Source of the DNA: Reticulascus tulasneorum
Taxonomy: Eukaryota; Ascomycota; Sordariomycetes; Glomerellales; Reticulascaceae
Reading direction: 5' to 3'
Assembly (NCBI GenBank): GCA_001557505.1
Contig: LSAX01000001.1
Span: 2,976,001-3,040,000 of the forward strand
Length of the DNA stretch: 64,000 nucleotides
Below are positions 33,552-45,528 of this stretch, piece after piece. The translations under genes were made by a program, and so were the position numbers. Each line of letters begins with the position of its first letter. The first letter of the stretch is position 1. The notes below the pieces were generated by a model, which had not been told where the DNA came from, ran no database searches, and worked only from the letters and a program-made list of their open reading frames with translations.

Positions 33552-36500
33552 ATGGCTCGGACCAGGGAATCGCGCTCACCATCGCCTGCAGGAAGCCAAA
33601 ATGCGAGACGACATCGGAAAGACGATGATAGACACCGTCGCCGGACCCGGTCTAGGAGCCCCCCTGACGTGAGAAGAGACTACGGAAGACGCGATGGGGA
33701 TTACTCTGACCGAACCTATGAACAGCGGCGCTATCGCGATCGCGAACGAGACCGCGACCGTGACCATGACTCTTACCGGAGGCGAGACCGCTCGCCAGAG
33801 CGTCGAGACGATGAGCACTACCGCGGCGGCCGACGAGACAACGACCGGCACAGAGATCGACGAAGGTCTCGCGAGAGGTTTGCCGAAAGAGACCGATCTA
33901 CCGAGCGACGAAACAGAGGTCGAGACGGCGACAGAGATCATCGGCCAAGGCGAGATGATTCCTATGATAGAGCCCGTGGGCGGCGAGAGGGCACAGCTGA
34001 CTCTCATCCTCGCAATAGGCGCGATGGAAGTCGCCAGCGTGGTGCCGTAGCTGCTGATACTACAATTAATGCTGGTAACGAGGTGCGGCGGTCTCCCTTC
34101 CCCGCCGAGTTACGCAGTACTGACTCCGAGCGTCAGGCTCCCGCATCTAGGCCAACCCAGGCACAGTCTGAAGCTGACAAGAAGGCTGAGCGAATGGCCA
34201 GACTCGAGGCTTGGAAGAAGAGCAGGGAGACCAAGGCAAGCAAGGAAACAGAAGTTAATCCGAGCCAGACAAGGAAGCTTCTTGCTCAGATGGATGAAAA
34301 GGCAAGCAATTCACCTGCTGCTGCGTCACCGACAGTAACATCACCTGGATCTGCCTCTCCAGCTGTACCGCCAGCTGCTTCAGGCGACGCATCGCCTGCA
34401 CCATATGCTGGAAGATTTGACCCCAAAGCAATCGCGAAAAAGTCTGCTGCAGCACGAACTCATCATACTAGTAATGACGTATTGGGTTCCATCGATGGCC
34501 AAGTGGAGAAGCTGGCGCCGACCATCAAGGATATCCCGAAAGGTATGTTCACGTTCCCACAGGCCAGAGACGGCGAAGATGCTAACATCCATATCGTAGC
34601 CTCTGCTCTCCCTGCAAACAGAAGCAACATTGGCGGATTTGGTTTCCATAAAGCTGCAGCAGAAAGCGTGAAGCTTCAGAGCAAGCGGAAGCTTGTCCTC
34701 GATGAGGAAGATGAGACACAGAGAAAGCTGACGAAGTTGCCCGCACTACCTCTTGAGACTGATGATACACCCTACGCTGATCAGGACGAGGATAACGAAT
34801 CCGATGCTGATGTGTTCGCCGAAAACGAGGAGGAAGCTGCCGCAGCTGCTCGGGCAGCGCACGAGAGGCGAGAAGAACGAATGCAGCAGGATACACAAGT
34901 TGAAGGGGCCGATGTGGCCATGGAAGCGCCTTCACCTCCGACAAATGGGAACCCAGAGGAGACTCCGATAGTTGAGGAAAAGATGGACATTGACACCGAT
35001 GATGTCGACCCGTTAGATGCCTTCATGGCTGTGCTTGATGATAGCGACATCAGGAAGACGGTTCCTCAGGCAACTACGACCGTGAAAAAAGCTCAAGAGC
35101 CAGAGGCATATTTCAGCGACGATGACTATGGTTTCGAAGCAGAAGGCGGAAATGCAAAGTCTTTACTTGATCTTCCAGCGAAACGCAAGAAGAAGGATAT
35201 TCCGACGATTGACTACAACAAGCTTGACCTGCAACCCATTCGCAAAAATTTCTGGGTAGAACCGATGGAGCTCAGCTCTTTGACCGAAGCTGAAGTTAGT
35301 GACTTGCGACTGGAATTGGACGGCATCAAGGTCACAGGAAAGAATGTTCCGAAGCCTGTCCAGAAATGGGCACAATGTGGGCTAACACGACAGATGCTGG
35401 ATATCATTGAGCGTCCGCCTCCCAACGGCCTGGGCTACGAAAAGCCCACCGCTATTCAAATGCAGGCTGTACCCACCATCATGTCCGGCCGGGACGTTGT
35501 TGGTGTTGCAAAGACCGGATCAGGCAAGACCATCGCGTTCCTCCTGCCCATGTTCCGGCACATCAAGGATCAAGGCCCTCTGAAGGACACCGATGGCCCA
35601 ATTGGCTTGATCATGACCCCCACTCGAGAGCTGGCAACCCAGATTTATCGAGACTGCAAAATGTTTCTAGGAACACTAGGGTTGCGGGCAGTGTGCGCTT
35701 ACGGTGGTGCCCCCATCAAGGACCAGATCGCCGAATTGAAGCGTGGAGCCGAGATTGTTGTCTGCACCCCTGGGCGGATGATTGACTTGCTGGCAGCTAA
35801 CCAAGGTCGGGTTACCAATCTTAAGCGTGTCTCGTATGTGGTGCTTGACGAGGCCGATCGCATGTTTGACATGGGCTTTGAACCACAAGTGATGAAGATC
35901 TTTGCGAATATGCGACCCGACCGACAGACTATCCTATTTTCTGCCACAATGCCTCGACTCATAGACTCATTGACGAAGAAAGTCTTGAAAGAACCAGTGG
36001 AGATCACAGTTGGCGGCCGTAGTGTCGTGGCACCGGAAATTACGCAGATTGTTGAGGTTCGCGATGAAGCCTCGAAATTTCTTCGTCTCCTTGAGTTACT
36101 AGGAGAACTATACGAGGAGGACGAAGACGCCCGTACGCTTATTTTCGTCGAGCGCCAGGAGAAGGCAGACGACTTGCTCAAGGAGCTCATGATGAAAGGC
36201 TATCCGTGTATGTCCATCCATGGCGGTAAGGATCAAATTGATCGCGACTCGACCATTGCGGATTTCAAGAGAGGAATTATCCCTATACTCATTGCTACCT
36301 CCGTTGCTGCCCGTGGCCTCGACGTCAAGCAACTGAAGTTGGTTGTCAACTTCGACGCGCCGAATCATCTGGAGGACTATGTCCACCGAGCTGGACGAAC
36401 TGGAAGAGCGGGCAACACTGGTACCGCGGTCACCTTCATCACGGAAGACCAGGAGAACTGCGCACCAGGGATTGTGAAAGCTTTGGAGCAGAGTGGCCAG

Positions 36501-37268
36501 GTTGTGCCTGAACGACTGAACGAGATGCGAAAAGCACACAGAGACAAGGTGAAGTCTGGAAATGCCAAGGATACCTCTGGATTCGGCGGAAAAGGCCTGG
36601 ATCGGCTCGATCAGGAGCGAGAGGCGGCACGTCTCCGCGAGCGGAAGACACACAAAGCTGAGGGCGAAGATGAGGATGTCAAGGAAGAGAAGACGGAAGA
36701 GGACAAGGCTCAGAAAGCTGTATCAGCTCTTCGAACAGCAGCCTCGGCAATTGTTTCTCGTGATGCCTCCAAGCCTGCAGGCGATGCCAAACCTAGTCAA
36801 CGTGGCGGAGAGCCGGTCGCGAATACCGCCGCCAATGGCTCGAAGCAACCTCTCGACAAAGTCAGCGCCGCGATCAGTGCCATCAACGAACGTCTTGGTA
36901 AGGCTGGTCAGCTTCGGTCAGGACAACCCATCGATAATAAAGGGCCAGATGCCGGCGCTTTCCATGCAACTCTTGAAATCAATGACTTTCCCCAGAAGGC
37001 ACGATGGGCAGTTACGAATAGGACAAATGTGGCCAAGATCTTGGAATCCACGGGAACATCTATCACAACCAAGGGAAATTTCTATGCTGCCGGGAAGGAG
37101 GCGCCAGCAGGTGGCGAACCCAAGCTCTACATCTTGGTTGAGGGCGATACTGAACTTATGGTTGGATCGGCAATTACAGAACTCACCAGACTACTCACTG
37201 AAGGAGCAGTGGCTGCTGCTACTGCTGATAGCCGCGCACCAGCTTCTGGTCGATATACTGTTACGTGA
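33552..37268 (+). CDS. prp5: Pre-mRNA-processing ATP-dependent RNA helicase Prp5 (DEAD box)
   Basis: This is a single-exon gene of 1238 aa. Residues 1-200 are an RS/RD/RE-rich tail typical of splicing factors. A disordered linker carries the Prp5-specific DPLDAFM motif at about residue 485. The helicase core then runs from about 620 to 980: Q motif region ([17 protein letters not shown]), AKTGSGKT (about 652), [30 protein letters not shown] (about 765), [31 protein letters not shown] and [10 protein letters not shown]. The C-terminal region has a small conserved segment ([20 protein letters not shown]). Prp5 remodels U2 snRNP at the branch site during prespliceosome assembly and proofreads the branch duplex. 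The core plus DPLD motif makes the assignment secure. The N-terminal extension is long but normal for filamentous fungi. Confidence 0.96.
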   Translation: MARTRESRSPSPAGSQNARRHRKDDDRHRRRTRSRSPPDVRRDYGRRDGDYSDRTYEQRRYRDRERDRDRDHDSYRRRDRSPERRDDEHYRGGRRDNDRHRDRRRSRERFAERDRSTERRNRGRDGDRDHRPRRDDSYDRARGRREGTADSHPRNRRDGSRQRGAVAADTTINAGNEVRRSPFPAELRSTDSERQAPASRPTQAQSEADKKAERMARLEAWKKSRETKASKETEVNPSQTRKLLAQMDEKASNSPAAASPTVTSPGSASPAVPPAASGDASPAPYAGRFDPKAIAKKSAAARTHHTSNDVLGSIDGQVEKLAPTIKDIPKGMFTFPQARDGEDANIHIVASALPANRSNIGGFGFHKAAAESVKLQSKRKLVLDEEDETQRKLTKLPALPLETDDTPYADQDEDNESDADVFAENEEEAAAAARAAHERREERMQQDTQVEGADVAMEAPSPPTNGNPEETPIVEEKMDIDTDDVDPLDAFMAVLDDSDIRKTVPQATTTVKKAQEPEAYFSDDDYGFEAEGGNAKSLLDLPAKRKKKDIPTIDYNKLDLQPIRKNFWVEPMELSSLTEAEVSDLRLELDGIKVTGKNVPKPVQKWAQCGLTRQMLDIIERPPPNGLGYEKPTAIQMQAVPTIMSGRDVVGVAKTGSGKTIAFLLPMFRHIKDQGPLKDTDGPIGLIMTPTRELATQIYRDCKMFLGTLGLRAVCAYGGAPIKDQIAELKRGAEIVVCTPGRMIDLLAANQGRVTNLKRVSYVVLDEADRMFDMGFEPQVMKIFANMRPDRQTILFSATMPRLIDSLTKKVLKEPVEITVGGRSVVAPEITQIVEVRDEASKFLRLLELLGELYEEDEDARTLIFVERQEKADDLLKELMMKGYPCMSIHGGKDQIDRDSTIADFKRGIIPILIATSVAARGLDVKQLKLVVNFDAPNHLEDYVHRAGRTGRAGNTGTAVTFITEDQENCAPGIVKALEQSGQVVPERLNEMRKAHRDKVKSGNAKDTSGFGGKGLDRLDQEREAARLRERKTHKAEGEDEDVKEEKTEEDKAQKAVSALRTAASAIVSRDASKPAGDAKPSQRGGEPVANTAANGSKQPLDKVSAAISAINERLGKAGQLRSGQPIDNKGPDAGAFHATLEINDFPQKARWAVTNRTNVAKILESTGTSITTKGNFYAAGKEAPAGGEPKLYILVEGDTELMVGSAITELTRLLTEGAVAAATADSRAPASGRYTVT

Positions 37269-37797
37269 TCTGACAGCAAGGGGGCTGTCTGGCTTGTAAG
37301 AATTTGGGGGGCAACCAACCTTAAAACACGGCGCATTTTCTAAGGGTTTGGACCATTTTAAAAATATAGGCCTTGTTCGTCTGGGTCTGCCGGTTGGTGT
37401 ATATAGAGTGATTGGTAGGGCGTCAGGAAGTTTGCAGTCCCGGGTTCATAAGTAGCGGACGATTCAAAACGTCCACCGTGTGCCAGCCATTACATAAAAA
37501 CTATTATGAAATCAAGCTCGATGCTCCTTGAACCTCATCTTCCACCAGGATAGTGCCTGTTCTTCTGGGTAGTACTTGAGACTCAGTTCCCTGGCTGCTA
37601 TTGAAATATCCAACCTCCTGGAATACATCAAAGGGGTCTCAGTAGCGCTTTGCACTTTGTGTAGCGAGATGACGGCATCCATATGCCATACCGGTGATAT
37701 GGATCCCTCCAAGAAATAAAAGTGTCTTTCCCAAAAGCGGACGTTTCAAAACGTGCAACTCAATTCCCACTCCAGGCCAAATGCTCCATACGTACAC
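37269..37797. other. Convergent 3' intergenic region
   Basis: This 529-bp gap lies between Prp5 and the small myristoylation-motif protein. A 66-codon minus frame (37512-37712) has an ATG but no recognisable features and is not called. Confidence 0.45.
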
Positions 37798-38244
37798 TCA
37801 GTTATGCGCCCTAGACTCAGCCGCAGCGTCGGCATCTCTAGATCGTAATTCTTGATAGCTTGCCTCATTCAACGTGTCGACCCTCGTCTGCTTCTTTTGC
37901 GCTTGGAGCTGCGACCCCAGCTTGCCCGTCGTCTTGTTTGCCGATTTCGCCCGCGCCTAACAAGAAAGCTTGCGCGTAAGCCAACGACTCCCCAGGAAGG
38001 TGGATTTGGGATGCTAAGCCCGTCGACGAATACTTACCTCTGCGGCTGCAGCCGCCCTCCGCCTCTGGTCCTCCCGATCCTCGCTCGAAGCGGGCACGGG
38101 CGAGCTGCCGCCTAACGTGCGCGGCGGGCCTCCAACCTTCTTGGGGACAGGAGCGGTCTGCGGGGCTTGGGGGGGAACGCTCCCGACGACGCGCCCGGGC
38201 TGGGAGAAGTTGTCGGGTTCTGTCTTGCCGCAGATGTTGCCCAT
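37798..38244 (-). CDS. Small protein with N-terminal myristoylation (and Cys) motif
   Basis: Exons 38038-38244 and 37798-37956 (81-bp intron, GTAAGT..TTGTTAG) give 121 aa. The start MGNICGK fits the N-myristoylation consensus (Gly2, uncharged position 6, basic residue soon after). Cys5 is next to it and could be palmitoylated, so peripheral membrane attachment is likely. The middle is Pro/Gly/Ser-rich. The second half is a charged, Ala-rich helix-like segment (EDREDQRRRAAAAAEARAKS, then KLGSQLQAQKKQTRVDTLNE). No enzyme motif is present and I do not recognise a named family. The coherent two-exon model with correct phase argues for a real gene. It is divergent from ATIC. Confidence 0.78.
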
Positions 38245-38967
38245 ATCGTCGGACTCACGTCAAAGTGGGACGTGGGAGGGAGGGTTGCTTGCTAGTAGTG
38301 ATAGGTGTATGGTGACGAGGATCCTGTTATGCAGTCTTCAAGAGCAATGATGGAGGTAAGGGATGGGAGGATAGCATTGTTATTTAATTGTCTGTAGAAG
38401 TAAAAGGTGAAAAGGCCGCGCAAACCCCGACGATGAAGCCAAGATGTTGTCTCCGACCCCCCATGCAAACGGGGAAAATGGGATGCAGCTCAGCCCTCAC
38501 AGCCACCCAGGACTTGTCATTGCAGCGGCGGAGGGGTAATGTAAGGCTTGAGGGGTTCCGGAGGGGCTCTTTCCCAGCGCCGGCCGCATGTTAAAGCAGA
38601 CGACTGCACTCCAGATCAAGCAGGTGGGGTTCCATCCAATGAACTTCAGTGCGCTGGAAATAAATATTTCGCACGGGTCAAGACGACGTGGGGCAGATTT
38701 ACATCCTTGAACGGTGCTCGGCAAGTACAGCAGAGAGACTCCGTGCCCCCTTATAGTTTGCGTGGTCTGAGTGGTACTCTGGTGGTACCGACCCTGTAAG
38801 TTCTGCCCCTCCACCATCGGAGCGAATTGTGCAATTGCGCTTCTTTTTCACCCCACCAACTTTTCCTCAAGCCACAACATCATCGTTGCAAAATTTATCT
38901 TTCAGGCATTCTCTGATTTAGAAAAGAAGTTCAATATCGACCGAGAAGTTTGCCTACGGCTCTTAAG
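38245..38967. promoter_or_regulatory. Divergent promoter region (small protein / ATIC)
   Basis: This 723-bp gap lies between two divergent start codons. The leader before ATIC is C/T- then A-rich. I see no clear adenine-pathway or general-control element. Confidence 0.45.
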
Positions 38968-40862
38968 ATGTCTGGCCAAAAGATCGCCATCGTTTCCGTC
39001 TACGACAAGACGGGCCTGCTGGACCTGGCCAAGGGCCTCAACCAGCAGAATGTTCGCATGCTCGCCTCTGGCGGCACGGCCAAGATGATTCGAGAGTCGG
39101 GTTTCCCAGTCGAGTAGGTGATTTCTGAGTCGACCATATCCATGTGCATCTGGGCTGACTTGTTTTTCAGGGACATCTCCGCCATCACGAAAGCCCCTGA
39201 GATGCTTGCTGGGCGAGTTAAGACTCTACACCCCGCTGTTCACGCCGGAATACTAGCCAGGAACTTGGCATCGGATGAGAAAGACCTCGCCGAGCAGAGC
39301 ATCAGCAAGGTGGACTATGTGGTCTGCAACCTGTACCCTTTTAAGGACACTGTTGCGAAGGTCAACGTTACGGTCCCCGAAGCTGTTGAGGAGATCGATA
39401 TTGGCGGCGTCACTCTTATCCGGGCTGCGGCGAAAAACCACAGCCGCGTGACCATCCTCAGCGATCCGAACGATTATGCCGAGTTCGTGAAGGAACTAGA
39501 GACGGGAGAGATCACCGAGAGCAGTCGCAATCGATATGCGCTGAAGGCTTTCGAGCACACAGCGGACTACGATGCAGCCATTGCCGACTTCTTCCGCAAG
39601 CAGTATGCCGCCGACGGGGTCCAGTACCTGGCCCTGCGATATGGTGCCAATCCGCATCAAAAGCCTGCGTCTGCCTACACAGCCGATTGTAAACTGCCTT
39701 TCAAGGTCTTGAGTGGTTCCCCAGGCTACATCAACCTTCTTGATGCGCTCAACAGCTGGCCGTTGGTCAAGGAACTGAAACAAGCATTGGGGTTGCCGGC
39801 CGCTGCCAGCTTTAAGCACGTGTCTCCCGCTGGCGCTGCTATTGGAACACCATTGAGCGAGGATGAGCGCACGGTGTACTTCGTCAACGATATTCCGGGC
39901 ATTGAGACGTCAGCTCTTGCCCAAGCATACGCAAGAGCCCGGGGCGCAGACCGAATGAGCAGTTTTGGTGACATGATTGCCTTGAGCGACATCGTTGATG
40001 TGCCGACAGCGAGCATCATCTCTAAAGAGGTATCCGATGGCGTTATTGCTCCGGGCTATGAGCCGGCTGCTTTGGAGATCCTGAAAAAGAAGAAGGGAGG
40101 CAAATACCTCGTCCTCCAGGTCGACCCGGAATATACTCCCTCCAAGGTTGAGACAAGGACGGTCTACGGAATTACACTCTCTCAGCACAGGAATGATGTT
40201 GAGATCTCGCCAGAATCCTTCGGCACCATTATCACTCCAAAAGATGCTGGGCCGCTGCCCGAGAGTGCGCTGAGGGATCTGACTGTGGCCACGATAGCCC
40301 TCAAGTACACGCAAAGCAACTCAGTATGTTACGCGGTCAACGGACAGATTGTTGGTCTAGGCGCAGGCCAGCAATCAAGGATCCACTGCACTCGTCTCGC
40401 AGGCGATAAGGCAGACAACTGGTGGTTGCGATTCCACCCCAAAGTGTTGGGCATCAAGTGGAAGAAGGGAACCAAGCGACCGGACAAGAGCAATGCCATT
40501 GACTTGCTCGTCAGCGGACAGCTCCCGAAGTCTGGTGCGGAGCGTGATGGATTCGAGGCCGTGTTTGAGGAGGTTCCAGCAGCTTTCACGGAGGCAGAGC
40601 GGGAAGAATGGCTTGGCAAGCTGACAGACGTGGCGGTATCGAGTGACGCATTTGTGAGTGGGCCAAGTATGAGAGTTGTACCAAGCAAACACTGACAATG
40701 AGGCAGTTCCCCTTTATCGATAATGTTTTCCGAGCAGGTCGGTCCGGGGCAAAGTATATCGCAGCGCCGGGTGGAAGCCAGAACGACCAGGCTGTCTTCG
40801 CGACGGCAGAGAAGCTGGGCATCACGTTTGTTGAGCAAAACGTCAGGCTTTTCCACCACTGA
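38968..40862 (+). CDS. ade17: Bifunctional AICAR transformylase / IMP cyclohydrolase (ATIC)
   Basis: Exons 38968-39113, 39171-40653 and 40707-40862 (introns of 57 and 53 bp) give 594 aa. The enzyme carries out the last two steps of purine synthesis: formyl transfer from 10-formyl-THF to AICAR, then ring closure to IMP. The N-terminal MGS-like cyclohydrolase domain begins [12 protein letters not shown] and includes [23 protein letters not shown] and NLYPF. The transformylase domain starts at about residue 200 and carries the family landmarks [21 protein letters not shown] (Lys-His active-site pair), [24 protein letters not shown] and the C-terminal [25 protein letters not shown] and [11 protein letters not shown]. 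The last exon is required to complete the conserved end. The symbol follows the yeast nomenclature. Confidence 0.97.
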
Positions 40863-42346
40863 TTTGGGTTTTGGATGTTATTTCTCGAGCGGGTATCGTC
40901 ATTGAAGTGGGTGGGATATGGGTCATGCAGGCAGGAAAAAGTTAGAGATCCAGGGCACTAGTCTTGAGCCAGGCACGGGAGTGGGAGAGTTCTTCACTAC
41001 CTAGACAAGACGCGTGAATCTGAGGAGCACGCACACCTCTGCTGCTGTAGCAGTTGTGACGAGGTTATATTCAACATGTGCACATGGGAAGCTCCACGGA
41101 ATCCTTGATGTCATAGAGTCGTAGAGACTGAGTACGCAGTGTCACCATAACTGGGGTCATACAATTAAACCTCCTCGAGAGCGTTGTACAAGTTTTCGTG
41201 GAGGCAACTTAAGCCTCGATTTGTTCCAGAATTTCTTCCAGAAGAGCCGAGCAGCTTCAATGCTAGTGTCATCGACAACTCAATAGAGAGTTAAACCAGG
41301 TATGCTTTCTGTATGAGATGGTCGAAAGGAAGCTACACGAGGGACGGATGGGCCCTCGTCCCAGCCCCAAGTAGACCAGGGACTGTGAGTGGTAACTTTC
41401 GTTGTGCCCAGGACTAGCTGAATGGTACTTATGAGGCCCTGGATGAGTTAGAGCCTTATTGCTGTCAAGTAAGAGTTTATCGAGTCATTGATGTGCTTTT
41501 GCATACGCCGAAACTGTTTCCTTTCGTGCCTCTTCTCTTCTGGGTTTGGAACTCGGGAGAACTGGGTAACCTTTCCATGAGATGGTTATTATAGCATTTA
41601 GTCCGTACTTAGTTGGAGAAGGGTTGCAGTCGATCTGGTACAGCGTCAGTGGCTTCTGCCAGTAATCGGGACCTAATGTGATCTGATCCAATCGGATGAG
41701 ATGCTCGTCTTCGATGACTATAAGTTAGACCTATGGCTTACTCTAGGTAAGTGGTAAGGTGGTGGGTATGTAGTTGCAGGAAGCCAGCCATACACCGCCC
41801 TACCGAAGTTTGTAACCGGTAGGGTTACTTGGCAGAGAATACGTAAGGTGGGACGTGGACCTGCAATGTAGTGGCCCTTTTTCTACTTTATTCCAGCTGC
41901 ACTGCGTTGAAGAAATTCGAGAAAACCACGGATCCGGCAACATCGACCTGTCATGACATGCAATCTAGCTTTTCTTCCCGGGGCTCTCTTTGTTTTGTCA
42001 TGTTGTGATTAGTCCTTGTCGTACTGGGACGATGCCCCCCGCAAAGCAGATAAATACAGTCAGATATGTCGAAACTCGGGACTTGCTTGAATACTTCAAG
42101 ATGTTATGTTTTTCTGAAATAAACAAACCAAAGAAAGCCTTTCTTGATTTCAAACAAGTTACTGTGTGTGCGCGTACCCATATGTACTTGTAATTGTTCA
42201 GCCTGTCAGTTGGTGCCCCAAGGCGTGGCATGTATAGTGGGTAGGGTACTTCGCACCTACCTACGTGGACAGGGATCTGACTGCGCAGAGCAGCCCCTCT
42301 ATCACAATTCTGCTGACCCTGGATATTTTGTCCTGACCCGGGCCAT

Positions 42347-42352
42347 CAAGGT
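42347..42352 (+). promoter_or_regulatory. CAAGGT hexamer (ZafA zinc-response core)
   Basis: CAAGGT is the core site reported for Aspergillus ZafA. It lies about 295 bp before the Zap1-like start codon. A single hexamer can occur by chance. Confidence 0.3.
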
Positions 42353-42603
42353 TCTCACCCACTCATCGCTCACATTCAATCGCTCGCGCGCTCACCCAAA
42401 CCGCTACTGCCGCCGCCGCCCCATGGCTGCGCTTTTCTTCGCCCACGGAAACCCTCCTCAAGACGAGCGCATCTTTTCTATATGATTCATTGGAAGCCTG
42501 CCATTCCAGCCTCGAAGGAAGTTCCCGGCCCTCAGACAATCCCCCGGCGTATCCCACGTTCGACTCCGTTGCTAGTGGGAATGGGGAACAGATATAGTCA
42601 GGC

Positions 42604-42634
42604 ACCTTGATACCTCCTCATTTACCTTCAAGAA
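42604..42634. promoter_or_regulatory. Pair of zinc-response-like motifs close to the start codon
   Basis: ACCTTG (42604-42609) is the reverse complement of CAAGGT. ACCTTCAAGAA (42624-42634) matches the yeast ZRE consensus ACCTTNAAGGT at nine of eleven positions. Both are within 45 bp of the ATG, probably inside the leader, which weakens a promoter role. Confidence 0.3.
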
Positions 42635-42645
42635 CCCCGAGAGTC

Positions 42646-44825
42646 ATGGACGACTCGAACGATGATGGCCTCTCCGGCCACAATCTCTCCGCGGATCTGC
42701 AGAATCACAACCACGATTTCGCAAACATGACTTTTGCCTTCCTGGACGACACTTCTCTGCTGAATACCAGCCACTTCTACGACCCCTTCGGATTCGCCCA
42801 CGATGACTCGTGTTTGGACCAGCGCTTCGAGCACCCTGCCTGTCTAGGCACCTTCAGGAACCATCACCAAGACCCAAACCATGCTGCCGTTCCTCGAGGC
42901 CCTGCGAACCCCGGACTCTATCGCGGCCGCCACAGCGTTTCCATTCCCGCTCACGCCCAGAACTTCTTCCCTTCCAGCCTGTCATTTGACCCGTTTATTC
43001 CCGACGTCATGTCGACTGAGATGGACCTGTCGACTCTCATGAACTCCAAGGAATTCAAGATGGCAAACGACGACGACTGCACCTCTCTGGCCTGCAGCTC
43101 CCACTGCGATGCCTCATGTGAGAGCCAGTGCGGCCAGAGCGTGAAGGGAGGCGTATGTCGTGACGCTGAATGCGGACCCGTCTGCTCAGACGAAGAGTGT
43201 GGGCGAGAAGCCACTCCTTGCACTGATATTGGCTGTATCGCCCAAACCTTGACCGATACGGACAAGGCGGCAGCCGAGACACTTGCTTCCTTTGTAGAGA
43301 ATCCTCTGCAGGCCACTGAGGGCCAGGTTGCCGCCCAAGCGCTTCCAGTTGCTGCCACTTCATCTCAGGATGTCTCCGGCAACACTCATCTTCAGCAGGT
43401 GGCTGCCGGGGCGATCATGGACAAGACCAGCTTAAGTCTTGACCAATCTTCGGAACCAACGGACTTTTTCAACTTCAACTTCACCATGCCTATGGACCTG
43501 GATATGGATGAATGGGCCTTATACAACCACTTGTTAGAAGGCCACGACACCAATCACCCATCTTCCAAGTGCGTGCGGCCCTGCATGATTGACAACTACA
43601 CCTTGCCTATCCAGAAATGCCACTTGCCTCGATATCCTCACGCTCATCCAGGCGCCGAGAGCTTTTGCCAGCCACCAGCACCTAGCATGTTCGAAGCGGA
43701 ATGCGGTGTCTCGTTCAACAACCCTACGGCATGGGTTGACCACTTTAATCAACAGCACCGTCCGATATTCACCTCAGGGGAGGTTTTCAAGATGCCCCCT
43801 CCTCCTCCCCCTCCACCTGGTCCATCGACAGTTACGCCCATGATGAAGCAGAGACATGCTCGCGTCAGCCATTCGCGATCCTCCAGTTCCAACCTCGGCT
43901 CTATAGAACTCGGTCTCGATACTTCGTCATCGGCGGGCTCGTCTGCCAGGACTCCCCTTACCGCGTCTCCTCGAGAGGAAACGCCGAACACTGTAATCTC
44001 TGAGGCAGGTAGTCAGACCTTGCATGTGGAAACTCGCTATATGTGCAGGTGGCGGCGCGAGTCAAAGCATGACCAACCATGTGGCATTATATATGATAAC
44101 GAGGAAGACCTCCAAAATCACTGTCGGGATGAGCATTTGAGGAAACTGGGCAAGTGCGAAACTGGATTCAAGTGCAAATGGGATGCATGCTCTCGCGGTC
44201 CTGCGTTTACTCAGAAGAGCAAGCTGGAGCGTCACTTGCAGGTACATACTGGCTGTAAGTTTCAACCCCTCTAGTAAGCTCCCGATTTAAATAGTTGTGC
44301 TGACTTTGATCTACAGTCAAGCCGGTAAGGTGTGATGTGTGTGGGTTATCACTCTCGGCGAAGCAGTCCCTTGAACAACACAAGCGAATACACACTGGTG
44401 AGAAACCGTGGAGGTGTGAAGTCGATGGCTGTGATGCTGCCTTCAAGCAGCAGAGCGCATTGAGTAAGAAGAGCCCTGCCATCTGACTGATGAATGCCGC
44501 AAGTACTGATATGATATATCTAGCCATGCACCAACGTACACATTCAGGAGAGAAGCCTCTTGAGTGTGATATCTGCGGCAAGCGGTTTGGCGAATCCTCA
44601 AACCTCTCAAAGCACAAAAAGACTCACAACGTCAAGGGTGCCTGGATCTGTGACCACTGCGGCAAAGACTTCCACAGATTAGATCAGCTCCGAAGGCACT
44701 TGAAGACACATGACAAAGGCAAGGCTGCGAACGCTGGTAGCCCATCGGATCTAGATTCAAAACCAATTTCTATACGGCGAGGACAAGACGTTGGCCGAGT
44801 CTCCAAAGGCTCGGCCCGGAGATGA
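42646..44825 (+). CDS. C2H2 zinc-finger transcription factor, Zap1/ZafA-like
   Basis: Exons 42646-44254, 44317-44463 and 44524-44825 (introns of 62 and 60 bp) give 685 aa. At about residues 143-200 there is a Cys/His-rich acidic segment (CTSLACSSHCDASCESQC and further C-pairs), which could bind zinc as a sensor. A second pair of atypical fingers lies near 300-375. Pro8 follows at about 385-392. The C-terminal finger array (about 465-650) contains YMCRWRRES, FKCKWDACSRGPAFTQKSKLERHLQVHTG, VRCDVCGLSLS..EQHKRIHTGEKPW, DAAFKQQSALTMHQRTHSGEKPL, ICGKRFGESSNLSKHKKTH and CGKDFHRLDQLRRHLKTH. The order and spacing resemble Zap1/ZafA, which activate zinc-uptake genes in zinc shortage. The C2H2 identity is certain; the zinc-homeostasis role is inferred. 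Confidence 0.85.
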
Positions 44826-45528
44826 TCGTCAAGGGTGGATTTTTGCTCTCGCGTGGTAGGACTCTCTACGAGCTGGAGTTATGGGACTGGCGTTTCAACG
44901 GGACTGGACGGGCTTGGGAGGTGATGCTATGGGACTGGTGTTCGGCATGGGTCTCCACATGATTAGATGATTCGGTTACGCCATGGGCTATATAGACGGA
45001 GGAAAAGTTCCCACAAGATGGTAGTGGAAATCCAATGACGAAGACATTCTCTACGATGAATTTAGATGAGGGCTGCAAACCAGTGAAAAACATGCAGCCT
45101 GACTACGACACACCTACACTGTTCGATTGACTTTGCCAGATCCACAGACCGACTTTGTGAGGTTCGATTAGTCTCGACTAAATTGGGTGGGACCATCTTC
45201 CACGAATGCGTTATAAATTAGTTGGGCCACCATCGATCACCATTGTCAAGAGTCGGTAAAGTGTTTGATCAGAGCATTCCTAGCTCCATTGATTTGGCGG
45301 CCTATGCTAGCCTAGGATTTCTTCCAGGTGATCTGCCCTGAAAGTAGCGAGTTCTGACTGTCGAAAAACTCATGTGACAAATCAGTTTGGGAAAACAGAG
45401 TTGCAAAAATTCAAATTCCTCCGGACCATGCAATGCATCATCGAGTAGTTGGAATCCTTTTGCCAAAACCTACGCCTCCGTGCCATTCATATCCACCAAA
45501 GTCCAGATACCCGCGGAGGTTTTCCAGA
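44826..45528. other. Convergent 3' intergenic region
   Basis: This 703-bp gap lies between the zinc-finger gene and the L35 stop codon. No gene is supported. Confidence 0.5.

Larger units (their letters stand above)
40863..42645. other. Intergenic region, 1.8 kb
   Basis: It holds the ATIC 3' flank and the upstream region of the zinc-finger gene. Only short frames occur. Zinc-response-like hexamers near the right end are listed separately. Confidence 0.5.

Noticed and set aside
33576..34007. 143-codon frame antisense to the Prp5 RS-rich tail
   Set aside because: Repetitive Arg/Asp codons on the sense strand automatically leave the opposite strand open.
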